From Fimbriimonadaceae bacterium (GTDB lineage: Bacteria > Armatimonadota > UBA10988): a stretch of DNA of 36,974 nucleotides. The translations under genes were made by a program, and so were the position numbers. Positions within the stretch are counted from its first letter, which is position 1; every line of letters starts with the position of its first letter. Location: NCBI GenBank assembly GCA_020850355.1, contig JADZEX010000048.1, positions 77,508-114,481 on the forward strand, read 5' to 3'. The notes below the pieces were generated by a model, which saw nothing but the letters and a program-made list of their open reading frames with translations, searched no databases and was not told the origin of the DNA. Positions 17,029 to 24,077 of the stretch are shown here, in pieces.

Positions 17029-18567
17029 CTACGGTGCCTTGGGCCGTGGCCAGTTGTCGGTGCGGAACGGGGTGGCTGGGAGGCCGGCCTTGTTCCAGAG
17101 GTTGACCACCGGGAAGTCGGCCCAGCCGTAGCGCACGGCGACCGGCTCGCGGACGGCCGGGCTGGAGACGCAGACCTCGCGGCCGACGATCTGGGCGGTG
17201 GCCTTGTGCCAGACGCGGTCGGCGCCGGCGATGGTGAAGCCGGTCAGCGGCTGGCCGTCGGTGCGGAGCCCGCTGCGGGCGTGCTCGAACTCGACGCGGA
17301 TGGCCGAGCCTTCGATCCGGATGCCGCGGTAGAGCGGTCCGAGCCACTCGTTCTTCCAGCCGTACTGCAGCCGCAGCGCGGCCAGAGCCAGGCGTTCACC
17401 GACCGGCAGCTTCTTCTTGGGGTGAATGTCGGCCTCTTCGCCGACGTCGGTGATCACCGCCATGCCGGTGTTCGGCACGTTCCGCAGCGTGTGGAGCTGC
17501 GCTTCACGGAGTTCCGCCCAGCCCGACTCCTGCGGCTGGTCGACAATCTTCATGTAAGGGGCAAGCTGCACGAATAGGAACGGGAAGTCGCCCTGCCCGA
17601 ACTCCTCGCGCCAGTTGCGGATCATCGTCGGGAAGAGGGTCTTGTATTCGGCGGCGCGGCTGGCGTTGGCCTCGCCCTGGTACCAGATGGCGCCCGCCAC
17701 GGCGTACGGCAGCAGCGGGGCGACCATGCCGTTGAACAGACCGGCCGGCCGGCTCTGGTGGGTCGGACCCATCGGCTGCCCCGGCTGGCGCGGCGCCGGC
17801 TTGCCGGCAGCTTTGGCGGCCGCGACGTCGTCCTTCCACTTCGGTAGCGCGACATCGTTGAACTGCTTGATCCGCGCCGGCCAGTCCATCAGGGTCTTCT
17901 CGAAGTTGGCCGTCAGGGGGCGCAGCTTCGGGTCCAGGAAGAGCGTGCCGTAGTCGGTCCAGGCCTCGGCCGGCGTGCCGCCGTAGCTGGTGTTGATCAG
18001 CCCGACCGGCACCCCCAGGTCGCGGCGCAGCTTGGCGCCGAACCAGTAGGCGACCGCCGAGAAGGACGGCGTGGTGGTCGGATCGGACGCCGCCCACTTC
18101 AGGTCGGCCTGCTCCAGTGGCTCGATGGCGCTCTTGCGCGGCACGGTCAGCAGGCGCAGCTGGCCGTCGGTCGACGCAGCGATGTGCTTCTCGGCCTCGA
18201 AACAGCCACTCAGCGTCATCGCCATGTTGGACTGCCCGCTGGCCAGCCAGACCTCGCCGATCAGGACGTCCTGCACCTTGATGGTGTTGCTGCCGCTGAT
18301 GGTCAGCTCGTACGGGCCCCCGGCCGGCAGGGCCGGCAGGCGCACCATCCAGCAGCCCTCCTCGCAGGAGCAGGCCGTGGTGCTGGCCGTCTGACCGGCC
18401 AGCGTGACGGTGACCGCCTCTTTCGGCGCGGCGTGGCCCCAGACGGGGATCGGCTTGCCGCGTTGCAGCACGGCGTGGTCACTGAACAGGGGGTTGGGCA
18501 CGACCGTCGCCGAACCGGCGCTGACGGCCAGCAGGGCCGTCAACCAGGCCCATCGCATGCGCATCAT
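17029..18567 (-). CDS. Secreted sialate O-acetylesterase-type SGNH hydrolase
   Basis: The protein has 512 residues from ATG 18567, which has GAGG five bases upstream; a GTG six bases earlier is possible. An N-terminal signal peptide (RWAWLTALLAVSAGSA) indicates export. A beta-sandwich segment (PLFSDHAVLQRGKPIPVWG) at about 25-100 is the usual N-terminal part of these proteins. The SGNH core follows, with the catalytic serine in ASGQSNMA at about 113, the oxyanion Gly/Asn region INTSYGGTPAEAW, WYQGEANA, and the Asp/His block DVGEEADIHPKKK at about 388-400. Family knowledge: relatives remove O-acetyl groups from sialic acid or from plant and algal polysaccharides. In this glycan-rich context it probably deacetylates the polymer used by the neighbouring enzymes. 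It is convergent with the glycyl radical enzyme gene and monocistronic, with its own candidate terminator. Confidence 0.93.
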   Translation of the reverse strand: MMRMRWAWLTALLAVSAGSATVVPNPLFSDHAVLQRGKPIPVWGHAAPKEAVTVTLAGQTASTTACSCEEGCWMVRLPALPAGGPYELTISGSNTIKVQDVLIGEVWLASGQSNMAMTLSGCFEAEKHIAASTDGQLRLLTVPRKSAIEPLEQADLKWAASDPTTTPSFSAVAYWFGAKLRRDLGVPVGLINTSYGGTPAEAWTDYGTLFLDPKLRPLTANFEKTLMDWPARIKQFNDVALPKWKDDVAAAKAAGKPAPRQPGQPMGPTHQSRPAGLFNGMVAPLLPYAVAGAIWYQGEANASRAAEYKTLFPTMIRNWREEFGQGDFPFLFVQLAPYMKIVDQPQESGWAELREAQLHTLRNVPNTGMAVITDVGEEADIHPKKKLPVGERLALAALRLQYGWKNEWLGPLYRGIRIEGSAIRVEFEHARSGLRTDGQPLTGFTIAGADRVWHKATAQIVGREVCVSSPAVREPVAVRYGWADFPVVNLWNKAGLPATPFRTDNWPRPKAP

Positions 18568-18621
18568 TGGCACCTCGCTTGAAGGCCCAGTTCGGCGCGG
18601 CGGCCGGTGATCCTGCCGCGC

Positions 18622-18987
18622 TCAGTCGGCGCTCTTCTTGCTGCCGAGCTGCTCGATGATCCAGAGCACGCCAAACCCGATGAAGGCCAACATCGCCACG
18701 AAGCCGAGCAGGTTGATCAGGTAGGCGCCCAGCACCCGCACCGCGATCCCGACGGCCAACGACGCGAGGGCCAGCTTGCCGAACCCGAACTCCTTGATGC
18801 GGCTGGCCTTCTTGGCCGCCTTGCCGACCTTGACGGCCGTCTCGGCGACGCTGATCGGGTCGATCTCCGGCTCCAGGTGTGGCCGCCCGCGCGTGCCGCT
18901 GTCGAGCTCCAGCTCGGCGTCCAGCTCCGCCTCAATCTCGCGCAGCCGCGCCGCGCGTTCGTCTGAATCCATGCGCTCACCGGCCAT
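18622..18987 (-). CDS. Small membrane protein of unknown function
   Basis: The protein has 121 residues, starting at ATG 18987 with AGGAG seven bases upstream. The first 45 residues are highly charged and acidic (ERAARLREIEAELDAELEL), probably helical. Two hydrophobic segments follow at about 70-90 and 94-113 (LALASLAVGIAVRVLGAYL and LLGFVAMLAFIGFGVLWII), and the end is short and basic/acidic (GSKKSAD). It is therefore an inner-membrane protein with a cytoplasmic acidic tail. It closes the long minus-strand run that starts at rbfA and lies 13 bases after the Nudix-like gene. No family is recognised; real-gene status rests on the good ribosome binding site, the coding-like composition and the tight spacing. 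Confidence 0.75.
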   Translation of the reverse strand: MAGERMDSDERAARLREIEAELDAELELDSGTRGRPHLEPEIDPISVAETAVKVGKAAKKASRIKEFGFGKLALASLAVGIAVRVLGAYLINLLGFVAMLAFIGFGVLWIIEQLGSKKSAD

Positions 18988-19000
18988 CGGTGCTCTCCTG

Positions 19001-19645
19001 CTATGGTAGTCCGGCGGCGATCACCGCGCGGCTCCAACCCTCGAACGGCACAGCATCCAGTTTGGCACGCAACTCGGCCGCCGTGAACCAGCCTGCGGCG
19101 ACCAGCTTGTCGGTCTCCCGGACACCACACCCGGCGACCGCCGCGGCGGTCAGGTCCAGTAGCACCACCAGCCCGACATGCACCCGGTCGACCGGCGACT
19201 CGTCGAGCGCCAGGAACCCGTGGATCCGCAACCGACCCAGCCCCTCGGGCGGCTGCGGCAGCAGCAGCTCCTCGTGCAACTCGCGCTGCAGGCCGTCGGC
19301 CAGCAGGTTCGGTTGCAGCTCCGGCGCCAGCGTCAGCCCCGGCACCAGGTGGGCATCGTTGATGTGCCCGCCGACCCCGATGCTGTGACGGTCGACCAGG
19401 CGCGCCTCCCCGGAGGCCGGCAGCCGGCGGTAGGTGAAGTACCCGCCGGCGGGCGCCCTGAGCAGGATGTACGGGATGATCTGCCGCCAGGTTTCGTCGC
19501 TCTCGACCTCGTTGCGCGGGCGGAAGGTGGCCGCCGCGGCCCAGCTCGCTACCCGCGGCGCAGGGTCGGCCTCGCGCCAGAACCCCGCCGCCGGCCGCCC
19601 GGCCAGCGCCACCGCCGCCGGCACACCCCAGACTCGTTCGCTCAA
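19001..19645 (-). CDS. Nudix-like hydrolase of the predicted phosphoesterase (COG4112-like) group
   Basis: The protein has 214 residues. It starts at TTG 19645, and the TTGA overlaps the moeA stop; GGGAG lies seven bases upstream. The core pattern TWRQIIPYILLR, YRRLPASGEARL, HSIGVGGHINDAH and the Nudix-type helix LQRELHEEL at about 118-126 match a Nudix branch annotated as predicted phosphoesterase. Compared with the standard Nudix box GX5EX7REUXEEXGU, the REUXEE core is present, but the first Glu and the terminal Gly are replaced, and an insertion separates GGH from the helix. Metal binding should be possible through the Glu residues, but the substrate cannot be predicted. It is translationally coupled to moeA, whose product uses nucleotide-linked molybdopterin. 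A functional link is only inference. Confidence 0.82.
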   Translation of the reverse strand: MSERVWGVPAAVALAGRPAAGFWREADPAPRVASWAAAATFRPRNEVESDETWRQIIPYILLRAPAGGYFTYRRLPASGEARLVDRHSIGVGGHINDAHLVPGLTLAPELQPNLLADGLQRELHEELLLPQPPEGLGRLRIHGFLALDESPVDRVHVGLVVLLDLTAAAVAGCGVRETDKLVAAGWFTAAELRAKLDAVPFEGWSRAVIAAGLP

Positions 19646-20877
19646 TCGCCCGCTCCCACCCCCGGCGCCAGGCGCTCCACTCGCAGCGGCTCCCCGACGG
19701 CCACCGCGGCCACCCCAGCGGGCACCACGGCATAGGCCATCGCGCCGCGCAGGCTGGTCAGCCGGCCGCTCGACTGGTCACCGGTCGGGCGCGCCCAGAG
19801 CTGGCCGTCCTGCTCGTAGAGCACCACCCGCACATACTCACTGCGGCGCGCGTCGCTCCGCAAATCCTGGGCGGCCCGCGCCGTGAGCGCCTCGCGCCCG
19901 CCGTCGCGCCGGCCGAGCAGCGCGTCGATGGCCGGCCGCACGAAGAGGTCGAGGGTGACCATCGAAGAAACCGGATTGCCCGGCAGTCCGAAGAACAGCG
20001 CCGCGCCCAGTTGCCCGAACAGCAACGGCTGGCCCGGCTTCAGCGCGACCCGCCAGAAGTCGACCTCGCCCAGCTCGCCGAAAACCGGCCGCACGAAGTC
20101 GCGGTCGCCCATGCTAACGCCGCCGCCGGTGATCACCAGATCGACATCCGCAAAGCTGCCGAACAGCTCGCGCAGCCGCGCTGGCGAATCGACGGCGTGG
20201 TGGACGCCGACCACGGTCGCCCCGGCGGCGCGCAGTTGCACCGGCAGGGCGTGCACCGTGGTGTCGCGAAGCTGTCCCGGACCGGGGCGTTGGCTGACGT
20301 CGACCAGCTCGTCGCCGGTGCTGACGATCACCGCGCGGGGGCGCTGCACGACCGCCACCTGGGCCTGGCCGACAGCCGCCAGGAGGGCAATCTCGACATG
20401 CCCCAGGGTGGTCCCCGCGGGCAGCACCAGCTCGCCGCAGCGCAGGTCGTCACCGCGCGGGCGGAGGTTGGCACCGGGCCGGACCGCTCGCCGGAACGCG
20501 ATGAACTCGCCGTCGACGCCGACCCGCTCCAGCGGCTCCATCGCGTCGCTGCCCGGCGGGAACGGCGCGCCGGTCATGATTTTGGCGCACTCTCCGGCGC
20601 CGATCCCGGCCGGTTGGCCCGGCCCGGCGACGATCGCACCGACCAGCCGCAGGCCGACCGGAGTCTGCTCGCTGGCGCCGACCAGGTCGGCCGAGCGCAC
20701 GGCGTAGCCGTCCATCGCGCTGTTGTCAAACGGCGGCAGATCGAGATCGCTGTGGACGTCGTCAGCCAGCACGCGGCCGGCCGCGGCGTCCAGCGCCACG
20801 GTCTCGGCCGGCAGCCGCCGGCAGCGCGCCAGGATGCGTTCGAGGGCGGCGGCGACGGTCAGCGGCGCAGCGTTCAT
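19642..20877 (-). CDS. moeA: Molybdopterin molybdenumtransferase MoeA
   Basis: The protein has 411 residues, the normal length. It starts at ATG 20877, overlapping the upstream stop by the four bases ATGA. Diagnostic motifs include DLPPFDNSAMDGYA near residues 46-59, GECAKIMTGAPFPPGSDAM near 97-115, VSTGDEL near 187, GGGVSMGDRDFV near 250 and LPGNPVSSMV near 300. It inserts molybdate into adenylylated molybdopterin in the cytoplasm, completing the molybdenum cofactor. No other cofactor gene (moaA, moaC, mogA, mobA) and no obvious molybdoenzyme lies in the window, so the rest of the pathway must be elsewhere. It sits in a run with membrane proteins of unknown function. Confidence 0.96.
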   Translation of the reverse strand: MNAAPLTVAAALERILARCRRLPAETVALDAAAGRVLADDVHSDLDLPPFDNSAMDGYAVRSADLVGASEQTPVGLRLVGAIVAGPGQPAGIGAGECAKIMTGAPFPPGSDAMEPLERVGVDGEFIAFRRAVRPGANLRPRGDDLRCGELVLPAGTTLGHVEIALLAAVGQAQVAVVQRPRAVIVSTGDELVDVSQRPGPGQLRDTTVHALPVQLRAAGATVVGVHHAVDSPARLRELFGSFADVDLVITGGGVSMGDRDFVRPVFGELGEVDFWRVALKPGQPLLFGQLGAALFFGLPGNPVSSMVTLDLFVRPAIDALLGRRDGGREALTARAAQDLRSDARRSEYVRVVLYEQDGQLWARPTGDQSSGRLTSLRGAMAYAVVPAGVAAVAVGEPLRVERLAPGVGAGD

Positions 20878-21611
20878 CGAGTCTCCGCGGCCAGCGACTG
20901 CTTGACGTGGTCCAACTCGTCCTCAATCGCCCGCATCCGCTCGCTGACCTCGGCGATGCTGGTCTCGCCCATCTCCTCGCCGAGCACCTGCGCCACCAGC
21001 AGGTTGGCCAGCGAACGGTCGAACGACTGGGCGAGGTCCTGCAGGCCGGAGCACTGCTCGCTGAAGAGCTGCCGCAGCTTGACCTGGTCGTCGTCGCTGA
21101 GGCGGTGGCTCTGGGTGTCGAGGACCTTGCGGATCCGGCCGGTGCGCTCGGCGAGGTCGATGAAGTCGATCACCTGCTCGCGGGCCTGCAGCAGTTGGAC
21201 CTGCCCGAGCTCCACCTGCGGCCCTTCGCGGACCTGGCTCTTGAGCTCGGTGTAGGTGCTCAAGAAGTGCTCGACATACTGCTGCAGCGGCTGAGGCAAC
21301 GGTTCGAGCCGGCCAACGCGGTCCCACAGTTCGCGGTCGACGTTGGTGTGGAGCTGCAGTTGCTGCTCGAAGATGGTCTGCCGCAGCCGCTCGAAGAGCT
21401 TCCGGCGGGCCATCACGAAGCCGGTCACGAGGGCCGCGGTGGCACCCAGCCAGACGACCTGCAGGAACTCGGCGACGGCCGGGGTGCTGATGAACAAGAC
21501 GGCCGCCGCGGCGCCGATGCCGAGCGAGAGCAGCCGCTGGGCGTGCTCCTCCGAGTCCACCGCGGCGGCGCGGTAGTGCTGACGCATCTGGGCCAGGTCG
21601 ACGTTCGCCAT
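20874..21611 (-). CDS. Membrane-anchored coiled-coil protein of unknown function
   Basis: The protein has 245 residues, starting at ATG 21611. After a 25-residue charged N-terminus there are two closely spaced hydrophobic stretches at about 27-45 and 50-66 (LLSLGIGAAAAVLFIS and VVWLGATAALVTGFVM), forming a membrane hairpin. The remaining 180 residues are charged, Gln/Leu/Glu rich and predicted helical, ending in a heptad-like coiled coil (VSERMRAIEDELDHVKQSL). It overlaps moeA by four bases, which implies translational coupling. It resembles generic membrane-bound coiled-coil proteins; I recognise no family. Confidence 0.78.
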   Translation of the reverse strand: MANVDLAQMRQHYRAAAVDSEEHAQRLLSLGIGAAAAVLFISTPAVAEFLQVVWLGATAALVTGFVMARRKLFERLRQTIFEQQLQLHTNVDRELWDRVGRLEPLPQPLQQYVEHFLSTYTELKSQVREGPQVELGQVQLLQAREQVIDFIDLAERTGRIRKVLDTQSHRLSDDDQVKLRQLFSEQCSGLQDLAQSFDRSLANLLVAQVLGEEMGETSIAEVSERMRAIEDELDHVKQSLAAETR

Positions 21612-21665
21612 CGCTCTTAGTGTACGCCCCAGTTCCAGCTTGACGCCACGGGCGGGGCCTGTCTG

Positions 21666-22676
21666 TTACGGCTCGCTGGCCAGCCGGTCGGGCTGCCAGC
21701 GCTCGCCCGGCGGCTCGCTGGCCGGCCGCAGGCTCCCGTCGGCCGGCGGTCCCGGCCGCGCCGGCCGCGGCAGGCGCACGCCAACCACCGCCAGACGCGG
21801 GTCCTGGCCCGCTGCCAGCGTGCGGAACAAAACCAGGTCGCTGAGCCCCAACCAGGCCCGCAGCAGCACCGCGGTGAGCGCTGCCAGCAGCCACCAGGCC
21901 GCGCTCACCGCGCCGGGCGGCGGCTGCCTGGTGAGGAGCACCGTGACAGTCTCGGCCAGGCCGCCGACCGCCTGCAGCGCGCCCAGCCAGAGCAGCCAGA
22001 GCAACAGGTGGCTGAGTCCCCGGCCGAGCAGCAGCCAGCCGTGGCTGCTGGCCAGCCGCACCGCCCCGCCGAGCGCCGGCCAGACGCCTGGCCCACCGCT
22101 GAGCAGAGCGGCAGCGCCGAAGCGGCTGGCCAGTTCGAGCAGTTGCCGCGCCGTGGCCACCGCCGTCAGCAGCAGGCCCTGGCCGAGCAGCCAGACCCAG
22201 CCGCGCTCGGCCCAGACGGCCACCACCGCGCGCGCCCCGCCGACGGTGACGCTGCCCAGGCGGCTGAAGTCGCTGCCGCAGAGCAGGGCCAGGAAGAGCA
22301 GGTAAGCCAGCCCCAGGAGCAGCAGGTTGCCCGCCAGCAGAGCCCCCTGCACCACCGCCAGCCGGAGGGCGGCCGGCCCGGCCGCCGACCAGGCGGCAAC
22401 GTGCGGCCGCCGGCCGCAGAGCCAGCCATCGGCGACCGCCAGCCAGGCGGCGCGTTGCAGCCACCAGACGGCCCCCAGCGCGGCCAGGCCGCCGCCGGCG
22501 ACAGCCCAGGCGCGCTGCCGCTCCAGGGCGCTCAGCTCGCCGCCGGGCAGTCGCAGCAGGGCCAGCGCCAGCAGCAGCAGCGGGACCTCCACCAGCAGCG
22601 CGGCCGCGCACAGCCCGCTGGCTTCGTGCAGCCGCCGCCAGGCGACTTGCAGCGCCGGCCAGGTGCCCGTCCTCAA
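21666..22676 (-). CDS. Polytopic membrane protein of unknown function
   Basis: The protein has 336 residues if it starts at TTG 22676, which has GAAGG five bases upstream and lies one base beyond the upstream stop. An ATG at 22718 would add 14 residues but overlap the upstream gene by 41 bases. At least six hydrophobic segments are visible (for example AALLVEVPLLLLALALL, LLLLGLAYLLFLALL, GWVWLLGQGLLLTAV, LLLWLLWLGAL and AAWWLLAALTAVLL). The C-terminal 40 residues are Pro/Arg-rich and soluble (RLPRPARPGPPADG). There is no transporter signature or conserved charged residue in the membrane that would suggest a function. Its position next to a TPR membrane protein suggests an envelope role. Confidence 0.75.
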   Translation of the reverse strand: MRTGTWPALQVAWRRLHEASGLCAAALLVEVPLLLLALALLRLPGGELSALERQRAWAVAGGGLAALGAVWWLQRAAWLAVADGWLCGRRPHVAAWSAAGPAALRLAVVQGALLAGNLLLLGLAYLLFLALLCGSDFSRLGSVTVGGARAVVAVWAERGWVWLLGQGLLLTAVATARQLLELASRFGAAALLSGGPGVWPALGGAVRLASSHGWLLLGRGLSHLLLWLLWLGALQAVGGLAETVTVLLTRQPPPGAVSAAWWLLAALTAVLLRAWLGLSDLVLFRTLAAGQDPRLAVVGVRLPRPARPGPPADGSLRPASEPPGERWQPDRLASEP

Positions 22677-22677
22677 C

Positions 22678-23316
22678 TCAGCCTTCTCCCCGCGCGAGGC
22701 GTTGCTGACGATAAGCATCCCAGGCGGCGAGGCAGTTCCAGACCAGGCCCAACAGCACGGTGCCCCAGAAGAGCGGCCCCGGCGGCACCTTCAGGCCGAT
22801 CGCGACGCGCTGGCCGCCGCCGGACCGGCCGAGCAGAGCGGTGTACTGCCAGGCCACCGCGCCCCACAGCGGCAGGGCGATCAGGAAGGCCGCGATGCCG
22901 CGTTCGAGGGCGTCGGCATAGGCCTGCCCCAGCCCGGGGACCAGGAACGACAACGCCGCGGCAGTGCTCGGCGTCCGGCGCTGCGCCGTGCGGTCGGTCG
23001 CCGTCGGGTGCTGGACCACGGTCTCCTGCTGCAGCCCGACCAGCGCCTTGCCCAGCCCGACCTCGGCGCTGGCGCGCCGCGGGTCGAGGTCGAGCACGCG
23101 CCGGAAGCACTGCTCGGCGGCCTCCCAGAACTCGCTGTCGAGGTTCAGCTCGCCCATCAGCTCGAGCACGGCCGGCTCCTCGGGCGCCATCGCCAGGGCG
23201 TCGTCGGCCGCCCGCCAGGCCGCGGCGGAGTGGCCACGGCGGCGGTACGAACGAGCCAGGTTGAGCGCCCGGTTGACCGCGTCGACCCGCGGGTCGGGCA
23301 GATCAGTCGGCGGCAT
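22678..23316 (-). CDS. TPR-containing inner-membrane protein
   Basis: The protein has 212 residues, starting at ATG 23316, 14 bases inside the upstream nucleotidyltransferase gene. The N-terminal 95 residues form about two to three tetratricopeptide-like helical pairs (ALNLARSYRRRGHSAAAWRAADDALAMAPEE split by repeats, then EAAEQCFRRVLDLDPRRAS). The C-terminal part has two hydrophobic segments at about 122-155 and 180-198, introduced by FLVPGLGQAYADALERG, which resembles the short signature of DUF5683/TM2-like small membrane proteins (xPGxGQxY...xG). It therefore exposes a protein-interaction module next to the membrane. The function is unknown; tight overlap with the sugar nucleotidyltransferase gene implies coordinated expression. 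Confidence 0.8.
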   Translation of the reverse strand: MPPTDLPDPRVDAVNRALNLARSYRRRGHSAAAWRAADDALAMAPEEPAVLELMGELNLDSEFWEAAEQCFRRVLDLDPRRASAEVGLGKALVGLQQETVVQHPTATDRTAQRRTPSTAAALSFLVPGLGQAYADALERGIAAFLIALPLWGAVAWQYTALLGRSGGGQRVAIGLKVPPGPLFWGTVLLGLVWNCLAAWDAYRQQRLARGEG

Positions 23317-24073
23317 AGGCCTCCCTGTCCGGCATCCCGGCCGCCGCGCGCAGGCGCCGGTCGGCCTCGGTCAGCGACTTCAGGTCGCCGATGTCGTACC
23401 ACATGCCCTCGAACTGGTAGGCGTAAACCGGCACCTGCTTGTGCAACCATTGCAGGAAGTAGCCCGGCGCGTCGGGGTTCTGACCATCGGCGAGGTACTC
23501 CCGCACCCGCGCCACGTCGCCGCGGCTGAACATGTAGCAGCAGATCCCGACCAGATTGGTCTGCGGGTCGTCCGGCTTCTCGATGTAGTTGACGACCCGC
23601 GCGTCGTCGCCCAGGAAGACGGTGCTGTACTTCTTGATCAGCTCCATGTCCGGGAACTCGTAGACCACCGCGGTGGTGCCGTGCTGCGCAAAGAACTGCT
23701 GCAGCTCGGCCAGCGAGAAGTCGAACAGGTTGTCGCCGGCGACGATCAGCAAGTCGTCGTCGATCGGGGCCGAGCGGATCACGTACTCGGCGTCGCCGAT
23801 GGCGCCCAGGCGGTCGGCGTTCTCGAAGGTGTTGTCGTTGTAGACGGCGATTCTGGCACGTTCCGGACGGGCCGCCGCCCAGGTTACGAAGTCCTGGTAG
23901 AAGCGGTTGTTCGAGACCACGTGGATCCGCGTGACGTCGCGCATCGCCGCGACGCGGTCCATGATGTGGTCGATCAGCAGCTTCGGTCCAACCGGCAGCA
24001 GCGGCTTGGCACGGCGTTCGGTCAACGGGTAGAGCCGGGTGGCATAGCCGGCGGCCAGGATAATCACTTGCAT
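23303..24073 (-). CDS. Sugar-phosphate nucleotidyltransferase (NTP_transferase family)
   Basis: The protein has 256 residues, starting at ATG 24073. The N-terminal nucleotide-binding signature LAAGYATRLYPLT at about 6-18 and the following KPLLPVGPK are diagnostic. VAGDN at about 115 is the metal-binding Asp region, and YIEKPDDPQTN near 168 and WYDIG near 232 are typical of glucose-1-phosphate thymidylyl- or uridylyl-type enzymes. It would make an NDP-sugar from a sugar-1-phosphate and NTP for envelope glycan or lipopolysaccharide synthesis. The exact base and sugar cannot be fixed from these motifs. The protein is shorter than RfbA (about 290) and lacks a left-handed beta-helix acyltransferase tail. 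It starts four bases after polX and overlaps the TPR gene by 14 bases. Confidence 0.9.
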   Translation of the reverse strand: MQVIILAAGYATRLYPLTERRAKPLLPVGPKLLIDHIMDRVAAMRDVTRIHVVSNNRFYQDFVTWAAARPERARIAVYNDNTFENADRLGAIGDAEYVIRSAPIDDDLLIVAGDNLFDFSLAELQQFFAQHGTTAVVYEFPDMELIKKYSTVFLGDDARVVNYIEKPDDPQTNLVGICCYMFSRGDVARVREYLADGQNPDAPGYFLQWLHKQVPVYAYQFEGMWYDIGDLKSLTEADRRLRAAAGMPDREAYAAD

Positions 24074-24077
24074 CGAG

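Noticed and set aside
16557-17105. 182-codon plus-strand frame through the intergenic repeats
   Set aside because: It starts inside the glycyl radical gene, consists of repeat translation (Gly/Arg/Pro-rich), and ends inside the esterase gene.
18595-18621. 7-bp hairpin (GCGCGGC/GCCGCGC) just after the small membrane protein gene
   Set aside because: A 13-base loop and no T run; such pairs occur by chance at this GC content.
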